Shown piece by piece: positions 1 through 9,109 of a stretch of 64,000 nt of DNA. Source of the DNA: Amorphophallus konjac (Eukaryota; Streptophyta; Magnoliopsida; Alismatales; Araceae); NCBI GenBank assembly GCA_022559845.1, contig CM040124.1:72873491-72937490 (forward strand), read 5' to 3'. A model generated the notes under the pieces. It made no database searches, was not told the origin of the DNA, and saw only the letters and a program-made list of their open reading frames with translations. A program made the position numbers and the translations under genes. The stretch's first letter is position 1, and every line of letters begins with the position of its first letter.

Positions 1-68
1 CAATGTGTCGACATTAAACTGATAACTCTCTGTCTGACAGGCTCTGTTCGTGAAGCTTAATGAAGGGG

Positions 69-180
69 CACGTGATCCGAGACTGGAAGGGCTGACAGGA
101 TGACACGTGGCCAAAACACTTGGGCGGGAAATGTGGAAGACACGCGCCCAGTGCTGCTCCTGCTGTGACTGCTTATAAAG
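69..180 (+). promoter_or_regulatory. LTR A core promoter: two G-boxes and a TATA box
   Basis: CACGTG palindromes lie at 69-74 and 104-109, and TTATAAA at 173-179, followed by a GA-rich presumed start of the transcript. The same order of two G-boxes and a TATA box occurs in LTR B (7671-7807) and, on the minus strand, in LTR D. CACGTG is the core bound by plant bZIP and bHLH factors. That it drives this LTR is inferred from spacing and conservation. Confidence 0.65.
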
Positions 181-537
181 GGAAATCTTCATCCACAGAT
201 GAAGACTGATCGAAGCAGAAGGAGAAAAGCAGAAGAGCAGAAGCAGAGAGAAAGAATAGAGAGCTGTTCGATCCAGAGAAAAGAGAAGAAGAAGAAAAGA
301 AAGAGAGAAGAAGCAGAAGAGAAAAAGTGAGAGAAAGAGAGCTCGAGCAGAGTGTGAAGAGAAGAAGAAGAGAGAGAGATAGAAGGAGTTCATTCCTCAA
401 ATCTTTGGTTCAAAACCAGATCTGAGGTTGCTCACTTGTTTGAGCTATATTCCCTGCAGGGATTTTTCTTTATCTTTCGTTTGTCTTTTGTTTTATTTTT
501 TCGAAACTCTTGTGTTCAAGCTGTGTGGCAGCACTTG

Positions 538-776
538 CAGTGGTGGATTCCACTGGACGGCTAAGCTGTATTACCCAGCGGGTTTTGCAGAGGATGATTC
601 CTCTGGACAGCAAGCTGTGAGGCTCAGCAGGCGAGGAGGATTCCTCGGACAGCAAGCTGTGAGGCTCAGCGGACTGTAGGCAAGCTGTGAGGCCCAGCAG
701 TTCAAGCTGTGAGTCAGCAGTAAGCCACACTCGGGTTGAGTGTGGGGTGGATGTAGGTCTGGAGGACCGAACCACC
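538..776 (+). other. Hairpin train in the LTR A leader
   Basis: Consecutive short inverted repeats fill this stretch. CAGTGG (538-543) pairs with CCACTG (550-555). CAGAGGA (588-594) pairs with TCCTCTG (599-605). CGAGGA (632-637) pairs with TCCTCG (642-647). Several GCTG/CAGC stems follow. CCACACTC (725-732) pairs with GAGTGTGG (738-745) around a GGGTT loop. The last is GGTGG (746-750) with CCACC (772-776), enclosing GGTC (756-759) and GACC (765-768). The region lies downstream of the TATA box and so should be in the 5' leader of the RNA. The 3' LTR repeats it at about 20350-20595. Confidence 0.75.
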
Positions 777-1012
777 TAAAAACCTTTGTCTACTGTGTGA
801 TTGTTTGGTGGTTTGACTTGCTTTTATATTCCTATCTTCACGCAGTAGATGTATGCTTAGGACGGTTCTTCATCTGTTCTGGGTGGTTTTAGCTTTGTGC
901 CCACTATCTGTTCAGTAGAAGTTTTCATCCCGCATTTGATTCTGCTGCAGTAATTTTTATAGGGTGTTTGATCTATTCACCCCCCTCTAGATCACCCTTT
1001 AGCGTCCCAACA

Positions 1013-1026
1013 ATTGGTATCAGAGC
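1013..1026 (+). other. Primer binding site of element A
   Basis: TGGTATCAGAGC at 1015-1026 follows the LTR end after a 2-nt spacer. This is the classic plant site complementary to the 3' end of initiator tRNA-Met and fixes the LTR/internal boundary. Confidence 0.95.
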
Positions 1027-1068
1027 CTAACTCTTTGTGCAGGACTAACATCCTAAAGAGGATCGGCC

Positions 1069-3539
1069 ATGGATGCTAGAGGGCTAACAGCAGAGGGTCA
1101 GTCCACTACGAAGCCACCATTCTTCGATGGTTCCAACTTCCCATATTGGAAGAACCGGATGCAGGTCTTCCTCAGAGCCAAAGATTACGAGGTATGAAAA
1201 ATTGTGAGCAGAGGTCCTTATGAGCTACATGAGAATGAGGAATTATGGACCAGAGAAGAAGTCCGGAAATCTACTCTGAATTGGAGCGCTATCAACGCCA
1301 TTCAGTGTGCACTCCATCCCACTGAATTTGACAGAGTGTCATCCTGCAAGACAGCGAAGGAGATGTGGGATACCCTCTAAGTTATCTATGAGGGAGCATC
1401 TTAAGTGAGAGAGACGAGGGCAAATATGCTAGTGTCAAAGTATGAAGCATTTCGGATGAAGCCTGGTGAGACAGTGACCGAAATGTATGCTCGTCTGACC
1501 ATCATCACAAATGGTCTAAGAAATCTGGGAAATAGTTATACTGATCATGAAGTTGTAAGGAAGATCCTTCGATCGTTGACTCCTATATGGCATACCAAAG
1601 CAACTGTGGTTGAGGAGTCAAAAGATCTACACAAGATGAAACCCAATGAGCTGATAGGTTCCTTGATGGCGTACGAGATGAATTTACTACAAGTTGAAGA
1701 GCTCGAAAACAGGAAGCCTATTGCTCTGAAGGCCAAGCATAGCTGCTCAAAATAGTCCAGCAGCATTGGATCATCCAGTGATCGGAGTTCATCTGGATCA
1801 GATCTTGAAAAGGATGAAATAGCTATGATCACAAAAGAGTTCAACAGATTTCTTAAAAGAGAAGGGAAGAATCTCTACAGAAAATACCACAGCAGGAAGC
1901 AAAACAGGTATAAATTTAACCCTGCTGAAAAATCTGATGTTAATGCTTGTTATCATTACAGGAAGACAGGTCATATGAAGGCTGATTGTCCAGAGTTACA
2001 GAAAATGAAAGGAAGACCATGGAAGAAAGTGCCAAAGGGAAAGGCCATGGTCAGTACATGGAGTGATGAGGAAGAAGGCACGCTGAGCACTTCCTCAGAT
2101 AGTGGAAAATCAGAAAAGGACATCTGCTTGATGGCCAGAAATGGAGAATAAGAAGAAGAGTCTGATGAGGTATCATCCCTTTTCGAACATTACACTATTT
2201 CTGATTGGGCAGATGCTTATGGAGATCTGTTAGATAAAGCTAATGATTGTAGGAAGGAAAACAGACTCTTGAAGAAGAAAATGAACTCTCTGGTTAATGA
2301 TAAAACACTTTTTGATAAGGTTGCATGCTTACAATCAGAGAATGACATATTGAAAAATACATGTTCTGATTTTGATGAATTAAAGCATGTTGTGATTGAT
2401 CGTAGGAAAGAAAAAGAATTGCTGAAAATGTTGTTGATGAATTAAAATTGAAAATTCAGAAGTCTGAAAAAGAAATAAAGATTTCAAATGAAAAATATGA
2501 AGCTATCTTGTTAGTGAATGTTGAATTGAAGAAAACTATTGAAAAACTGGAAAATGAAAATTCTGACAAAATGAAAATCATTGAAAGCATGACCCAAGGA
2601 ACAGAAAATCTAAATGCCTTGCTAGGGTCAAAAGTTAATTTCAGAAAGGAGGGTCTCAGCTTTAATCCCTCAGCTAAAAGGAGCTTTGAATTGAAAACTA
2701 TTTCATGTGTGGGAGAAAAGAATAGAGGACCACTTATAAAAATGGTCAATGAAAAATTTGCCTTCAATAATGTTAAATCAAAAGTGTCCAGTGCTAAGGG
2801 CAAGGGAAAGCAGAAAGTTGTAAAGCCTAGAGCTGCATGCTCTTCTTCCAAGGATAAGTCCAAGGCTAGGGGTCAGCCAGCTAGCACATCAAAATCCCAG
2901 ACCAAAGCTACTAAGTCTCCATCACCATCAACTGCTCAGAAAAAGACCCAATATAAGTCAGTTCAGAAACCTAGAGGGTCAAAGGTGGCAGGGAGACCAA
3001 GTGCAGCTAGGAACCAATTTGTTCATCCCTATTTTCCTAGAGCCCAAGTCTATCATAACATTCATCCTCAACCACTTAATAGGTTTGGGTGGAACCCTGG
3101 ATACATGAGGTCTAGGTATCAGAATTTCCTCACTTGGTATCAGCCCTATAGACCTTAGCCAGCTAGGAGATGGGATAGTCATTTTAGGACATGGAGTCCT
3201 AGTCACTAAGGGTTTTTTGGTCAGCCTAGGACCAATTTGGGCCACAACTTCTAGTACATTCATTGGCCAAGGCACTGGCAGAAAAACAAAAATATTTTTA
3301 ATAAAATGAATGCCAGGACTACACAACAACCATCAAAGCACCAGAAAAAGAAAATTAAACCTGTTGGTGCTGAGAAAAAGAAAAATAACAAAAAGAACTC
3401 TCAAGCTGTAGAATCCACCAAACCTTCCACCTTTACACAAATGTGGATCCCTAAACAGCTGTTGTCATGTTTTCACTCTCAAGTGTCTGGTTCTATCTTG
3501 GGGCCCAAAATATCTTGGGTTCCAAAACCTGCTCCCTAA
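1069..3539 (+). pseudogene. gag: gag polyprotein remnant of element A
   Basis: This is a broken copia gag with no downstream pol. The chosen start is the ATG at 1069 (MDARG), which matches the minus-strand relative A'. The N-terminal part has the copia capsid signature FFDGSNFPYWKNRMQVFL. In-frame stops lie at 1195, 1378, 1402, 1753 and 2149. One frameshift falls at about 2410-2440 and another lies after 3158. At about 1952 the zinc knuckle reads CYHYRKTGHMKADC, so the second cysteine is tyrosine; A' still has CYQC there. A glutamate- and lysine-rich coiled coil (about 2200-2620) and a basic Ser/Lys-rich segment follow. It ends in ISWVPKPAP, the linker that normally precedes protease. The product would have packaged element RNA in cytoplasmic particles. 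It cannot be made from this copy. Confidence 0.85.
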
Positions 3540-5505
3540 GTGTGTTTGCAGGTATGCCTGATAGTCGAGAACAAACTGATGAAACAGAATAAGCTACTTC
3601 AGGCATATGACAAGAGGCAGGGCCAAAATCCTAAGAGCTGAAAGAAATTGGAGGCCTTGTCAAAAATCTGATGCAACACCAAGGGTAAAAATAAATCAAT
3701 CTGGTAAAGCAGGTAAGTGATTTACCTTCAGAACTGAATTGAGAAAGTCATGTTGATTTGATTATTTGATGTTTGATATTCTATTCTTGACTAGATGATC
3801 AGTCTGTATTCCAGACTCAGCTATTGAATTTAATTCTGCTCAAATTCAAGCTATTCTCTTGCCAGTTATTGCATGTGTACATAAGATGCTAGATGCACTA
3901 CACAACCATGTTCATAGTCAATGCATGTGTCTAATGTTTGCATATATCATTTGCATGACTATCATTTGCTTATTGTTGTAGTCTGCATGTCGTGTAATGC
4001 ATATCATCATATGTTGAAAAATCTGAAAAGGATAAAAATGTTCATGACTTGGGTGCATAAACTTGAAATGATTGCATATCATCATTGTCAGGTTTGGATT
4101 TTCTGAACTCTCCTCATACATGATTTGTATATAGATGATTGTCTGAAATTGCATATGCATACATGTTGATTTGTTGGTGCTAAACTGAAGCTTCTGAAAT
4201 ATGAATTGAACAATCATGCTAATGGTAATTCTCTTCTATCTAATTTGCATGAATCATATCTGAATGCAAATTTTGATATCATGTGATGTGATTTCAATAC
4301 ATTTCATGCATATAGACAGGGGGAGCTTGTATGTTGTCGCTTGGTCATCGTTATCAGATTTGTTGCATAGTCTGCATGTAGAACAGTGTATTGCATATCA
4401 TATCTTTTGCATCTTGGTGTCAGGAGGAGCTAAGAGTTCTGTTCAATTCTTTGAAGCTTTTCACTTCTCATTGTCCCTATTCAATTCATTCACATTCTTT
4501 AACATCAGATGCCATTGGACCTTATTGCCTATTGCTATCACTGTTTATCAATTGCCATCATTTCCCTAACCTTCACTGAACAACAGTATTGCTTCGGTTT
4601 ATACATTGAGCTGTGATTATTACAATTGTTCACTTATAAGAATCACACATACAAATTGAAAGGAACTGAAGGTTTAACTTTTATAAATTGAAGAGTTTAC
4701 TATCTGCACTTCAGAAATTGAGATAAAAGAAAACTTTTATAGCTCTTAATCTTTGTCTCGTGGTTAAAATAGAATAAGTTTTTTTTGCCTGAAAGTGTTA
4801 GACTGGAAATGACTAGAAAAGGTAAATGAGAGTGTGTACTGATTTTTTAAACAATCACTCTAAAAGAAATAAGGGCAGCAGTAAATAAGATCATCAATGC
4901 AAAGAGCTGAACATAGTGACAGAGCAATGGCTGAATTGCACTGAGAAACTGTGATCTCCTCCAATGAAAGAGGATAATTCATAAGTCATGAAGTGCTTCA
5001 GATTACCTCTATTCATAGGGTCAAATCTATAGGGGGGGTTTTTCACCAAGTAACTAGGGGTACTTGCCTCTGATCAGGGTGTGCCCTTAATGTCAAAGGT
5101 GAAAATTGTTGCTTGTAGGTCTTGATCTGAAATAGATCTAGTAGTTTATGCCTAGTAACTGGGGGTACCTACCTCTGATCAAGATGTACACCTAATGTCA
5201 AAAGTATAAATGCCACTGGTCTATTCACTTAGCTCAGTTTCTGAAAATTAAAAAGTGAAAAACAAACTGCTGTAACCATTTGAAATCAAAAGTCATTGAG
5301 TGAAAATTGGTTTTCTCAATACATATTCAAGTTACCTTTCTTGAACTTCCATGTTTAATCACAAAGGGTATTATTTCTGACTTCTCTATTAAAAACATGT
5401 GCCTTAGATTCATTGCTATAAATGGAGTCTAAAACTCTTTTTCAGTGGTCAGCTACTTTACTCTATTTTTATCACTGTTAAACCTGAATTCTTTCAAGAC
5501 TATAT
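3540..5505 (+). other. Non-coding internal tail of element A, first part
   Basis: No pol domain is seen in any frame. The sequence is AT-rich, with a polypurine-like gggggag at about 4319. A block at about 4935-5210 holds a duplicated motif (copies near 5047 and 5148, each with TAACTRGGGGTAC then CCTCTGATCA). Element B has the same pair at 13023 and 13136. The tail is cut at 5505 by the insertion of B and resumes at 17646. Confidence 0.75.
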
Positions 5506-5810
5506 TGTTGTGTCCCTGTGATTTTGATGATAGCAAACACTATAAGTCATTTGAATGTATACAATTCTGTTTGTGGTGCAGATGAATGTTTCATTGAAAA
5601 TCTTATCTGAATTATTGCTGCATTTTAAATATGGCTGTATGGTGTGTGCTTTGGTGCATTTCATAATTGCATTTATCTGGATTGTGTGATGTCATATGTG
5701 TTTACTTATGTTTTGATGATGACATAGTTTACGTGTGTTTTGATGATGACAATTACTTCATTTAGAACTGCTCATTCAGAACTTGGTACATTGCTTAACT
5801 GTGAGCATGG

Positions 5811-7610
5811 CATAGACTGTACACTCGTCTGTCTGCATGAGTCACCAAGTCCACACATTGCATCGTGTGCTGTTCATGAAGTCTATACATTGGCATGCAG
5901 CGTCTCATGAAGTATGTACATCCTCTTCAAGCATTTCAAAGTCTATACATCGCTTGGAGTTCTTTCAAGTCTATACATTGCTGAGCGTCTCACTGACTGT
6001 CTCATGCAAGTATATACATTGGCATATGCATTCACTGTCAAGTCTATACATTCATAGCGTCCAGTGTCTAGAGTTTCATAAAGTCTGTACATTGGAAGTA
6101 TGTACAACAGACTGTACATGCATCAATCTTCAAAGTCCATACATTGGACTGTTACACGCATCATTGAAGTCTATAATGCGTCAGTCTCTCCAGTCTGCAC
6201 AGCCTTCTGATTGGACTTAATGTCTATACAGCCTGCATCGTCTCATGCAGCATCTCAAGCCAAGTCCATACATAGTCCATCAGCATTTAGAAGTCTGTAC
6301 ATCGGTCCGTCTTGTTCAGCGTCTTAGTGCATTCAAAGTCTGTACAGCGCCCGTCTCAGCCAGCGTCTCATGCTGCGTCTCAGGTGAAGTCCATACATTG
6401 GGCCCTTCATCAAAGTCCATACATTGCATAATGTTCGTCAAGCCAATACATTGCACTGTAGATGCATCGAAGGGAAGTATGCACATTGGACTGTTCATAT
6501 GAAGTCTGTACGTTGGAAGTGTGTACAGTGTTCAGTTGCCTTCTCATAAAGTCTATACATTAGTTTGTGGCCTGCTTAGCTGAAGTCTGTACATCGCCTT
6601 CAGACTTTCAAGTCTATACACACCATGCTCATTCAAGTCTATACATCCACAGTGTAACTTCAAAGTCTGAACATTGTCTCACTCCGTCAAAGTCCATACA
6701 TTCTCAGCTGAACCCCATGTCTATACAGTGGCCTCGAGCTTCTCAAGTCTACACACTGTCTTCGGCCTCAAAGTCTGTACAACGTGAGCTTTGGTTCTTA
6801 AAGTCTACACATTCTCCCGTTCAAACACTTCAAAGTCTATTCATTCGTTTCCAGAAGGTCAAGTCCATACATTGATCGTTTGGGTAACAAAGTCAGTACA
6901 TCGATGTGTTGCTTTGATGCCGTTGCATAGTCTATACATTGATGAGCTTTACGCACACATCTTCGGTGTCTATACTTTGCTTGTGTAACTCAAGCCTCTA
7001 CATCAAAGTCTGTACATCCGATAGGCTTGTTAATGCATCTGTCTGCAAGTCTGTACACCGAGGACGCTTGAAGGCTTTAAAGTATATATATTCTACACAC
7101 TTTTCACTTACTATTTCTAAGTATATACATTGTGTTGCATTGCTTGAATCTCGCAGAGTCTACACACTGCACTGTTCATGCCTTAACACTCAAGTCCACA
7201 CACTGGACTATAGCAGACCCGAAGCCAAGTCCATACATCGGACTGTTCATGATTTCATTGGTAGAGTCTGTACATCAGACGCGCATGCTCGCCTGTCCCC
7301 CCGGATGCTCTCCTGGGATCGAGTATGCCCTCCAGTGACTGCTAATGCTTCCCTAACTTTGAGGATGCTCCCCTGGAGCAACGATTGCTCCCCAGAGACA
7401 GCATGTGCTCCACATGCTCCCCTGACGCTGGTGATGCTGTCCAGAGGCCATAGATGCTCCCCTGAGATTTCATATGCTCCCGTGCGAGAACGCACTAGTC
7501 TCTGGGTATTTAAAAGAATTGTATTACATGCATTCCCTTTCACTAAGTCTGTACAATGCATGCACTTTCACAAGTCTATACAATGCATTTCATTTTACAA
7601 AGTGTCGACA
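5811..7610 (+). repeat. Dispersed GTCTRTACA motif array in U3 of LTR B (5' copy)
   Basis: Dozens of copies of a degenerate 14-16 bp motif, roughly (C/A/G)AAGTCTRTACATTG, are separated by unlike spacers. Variants include GTCCATACA, GTATATACA, GTCTACACA and GTCTGTACA. The early copies have their G at 5849, 5881, 5912, 5941, 5969, 6010, 6042 and 6083, about 28-41 bp apart. Many spacers carry CGTCTCA. The array closes with TGTCGACA at 7603-7610. It lies upstream of the promoter, so it is not expected in the RNA made from this LTR. The repeat peptides it appears to encode are an artefact. Confidence 0.9.
7289..7490 (+). repeat. Short GATGCTCCCCTG sub-array in LTR B
   Basis: About nine degenerate copies of (G/C)ATGCTCYCCTG lie roughly 18-25 bp apart inside the larger U3 array, and no GTCTRTACA copies fall among them. 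The 3' LTR copy (about 15977-16141) has lost the last two or three units. The replacement of one motif by another in the same slot is the notable point. Confidence 0.75.
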
Positions 7611-7670
7611 CAAAGTTGATAATCTGATACTCTATCTGTCAGGTGCTCTGCTCGTGAAGCTTAAGGAGGG

Positions 7671-7807
7671 CACGTGATCCGAGGCTGGAAGGCCTGACCA
7701 GATGATGACACATGGACTGACAGCCTGCTGGATGCTGCCACGTGGTCCGAATACTTAGGGCTGGAAATGTGGAGGTCACACGTCGGGGCTGCTGCTGCTA
7801 TATATAT
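7671..7807 (+). promoter_or_regulatory. LTR B core promoter
   Basis: G-box CACGTG lies at 7671-7676 and again at 7739-7744, and a TATATATA run at 7799-7807, in the same order as in LTR A. A purine-rich leader start follows. Confidence 0.65.
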
Positions 7808-8188
7808 GAGCCTTCTTCCACAGAAGAAGACTGATCGAGTTGGCGAGAGGTGAAGTCCATACAGAGAGCCACGATCCAGACAGAGAAGAAGAAAAGGAAA
7901 AGAAGAAGAGAAAGAGAGTGAGAAAGAGAAAGAAAGAGAGATTGAGTGAGAGATCGAGATAGCAGAGTGTGAAGAGAAGAAGAACAGAGAAGAAGAGAGA
8001 GCTAGAGTGATAGAAGCTTCAACTGAAGATCTGTTCTTGTTGGGCCGTGGATCAAATCCAGGCCAGCCAGCTCCTGCGAGAGCCACAGTCTGAGTTTACT
8101 TTTTCCAGCTTTCTGTTGCTGTGTTTTTGTTTTTCTTTTCAACTATTCACTAGTTGTTCTTCCGATTCTCTTGTGTGAGGTCGGGTTC

Positions 8189-8725
8189 CCTCCGGTGTGG
8201 AGGAAGAGAGACTTGCGTCTCTGGTTGCCTTTGACTGGGAGTCATCGGTTGTTTCCCTCCGGTTTGGAGGAAGGGATGATGGGTCCTCCGGTTCTGGGCT
8301 TGTAGGTTTCGAGTCCTGGTGGTCCCTCCGTTGGGAGGAAGAGAGGTCCGAGACCTCTAGTTTGCAGGTGACTTCGTGTCACTTGTGCTTCCCTCTGGGT
8401 TTCAGAGGAAGAGAGACTTGGGTCTCTAGGTTCCCCTCTGGTTTGGAGGAAGGGAGGATTGGTCCTCCGGTTCTAGTCTTGTGGGTTGCAAGACTAGGTG
8501 TTCCCTCCGGTTTGGAGGAAGAGAGACTGTGCGTCTCTTTTTTCCAAGTGGCTGGGAGTCACATGGGGTGTCCCTCCGGTTGGGAGGAAGAGGGGAGGTT
8601 GTTCCCCTGGTCAAGCTGTTTGGCAGCCTTTGTTGCAGACTGAGTCTGCTGTGCTAGTGTTACTAGTGGAAGCCTCACTCCGGTTTGGAGTGAGGGGTGG
8701 ACGTAGGTCTTTGGACCGAACCACC
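8189..8725 (+). other. Hairpin train in the LTR B leader (20+ consecutive stems)
   Basis: Short perfect or near-perfect stems follow one another with few unpaired bases. CCTCC (8189-8193) pairs with GGAGG (8199-8203), AGAGAC (8207-8212) with GTCTCT (8217-8222), and GACT with AGTC (8233-8243). AGAGGTC (8342-8348) pairs with GACCTCT (8352-8358), GTGAC with GTCAC (8368-8382), and CCTCTG (8392-8397) with CAGAGG (8403-8408). GGAGGA (8453-8458) pairs with TCCTCC (8463-8468) and CTAGTCTTG (8473-8481) with CAAGACTAG (8489-8497). GCAGAC (8635-8640) pairs with GTCTGC (8644-8649), CTAGT with ACTAG (8654-8666), and CCTCACTCC (8673-8681) with GGAGTGAGG (8687-8695). The closing unit is GGTGG (8696-8700) with CCACC (8721-8725), enclosing GGTC/GACC. 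Loops recur as GGTTT, TTGG or TTGC, and GGG. Confidence 0.85.
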
Positions 8726-8988
8726 TAAAAAGCCTGGTGTTCTTTTGTGGTTTGTTTACCTTATGTGCTCATTTCTCTGCTACGCTCACTAGATGTCTGT
8801 TTAGGATCGAGTGTGAGTTTATTCAATTGGACTGCTTTGCAATAGCTTCCTAAGTTTTCTCAGTTTATATCTGCATCCGCTTTTAATTCCGCACATCTAA
8901 CCGGTAGAACTTAAATTGGGTAAAATTCTTTGAAAGATCCATTCACCCCCCCTCTGGATCTATGTTTATCTATCGCACCTAGCTAACA

Positions 8989-9002
8989 ATTGGTATCAGA
9001 GC
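8989..9002 (+). other. Primer binding site of element B
   Basis: TGGTATCAGAGC at 8991-9002 follows the LTR end after two bases. It is the initiator tRNA-Met type, as in A, A', B' and E. Confidence 0.95.
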
Positions 9003-9109
9003 AGGTTCTCTGATTGATCAGATCCAACGATCTGCAGAGGATCCTGTTGTCCCTTGGTGCATTTCTGATTTTACTCTTTGCTGCATTAATTTGCTTACCG
9101 ATTTATTCA

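Larger units (their letters stand above)
1..1012 (+). repeat. 5' LTR of element A (last ~1 kb)
   Basis: This matches 19827-20827 almost base for base. It opens with the last TGTCGACA (6-13) of the U3 motif array. Next come the promoter block (about 69-180), a GA-rich stretch (about 215-385), a hairpin train (538-776), a T-rich segment and the end tagcgtcccaaca directly before the primer binding site. The rest of the LTR lies left of the window. Confidence 0.9.
5506..8988 (+). repeat. 5' LTR of element B
   Basis: This LTR of about 3.5 kb has TG...CA-type ends. In order it holds a short AT-rich start with TTTTGATGATGAC repeats, a GTCTRTACA motif array (5811-7610), a small GATGCTCCCC array (about 7289-7490), a promoter (7671-7807), a GA-rich leader start and a hairpin train (8189-8725). 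The pyrimidine-rich end before the primer site matches LTR A (attcacccccc, then tctggatc). Confidence 0.93.

Noticed and set aside
1013..1026. Possible tRNA-related gene at the TGGTATCAGAGC sites
   Set aside because: Only the short complement of the tRNA 3' end is present, at the LTR boundary, as expected for a primer site. No cloverleaf is present.
5811..7610. CRISPR-like array of repeats and spacers
   Set aside because: The repeats are degenerate, spacers vary in length, there are no cas genes, and the context is eukaryotic LTRs.
6939..7619. Long frames encoding repeated SLYI / KSIH / QVYT peptides (also near 15622-16149, 18040-18330, 47275-47838, 48082-48759, 59668-60231, 60475-61152)
   Set aside because: They are the GTCTRTACA motif read in three frames. 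The motif lacks stops, so open frames arise by chance. They switch frame and strand and lie in LTR U3.
8197..8643. 148-codon frame across the LTR B leader
   Set aside because: It follows the hairpin train, shifts between LTR copies, and has a mirror frame on the other strand from the palindromic sequence.
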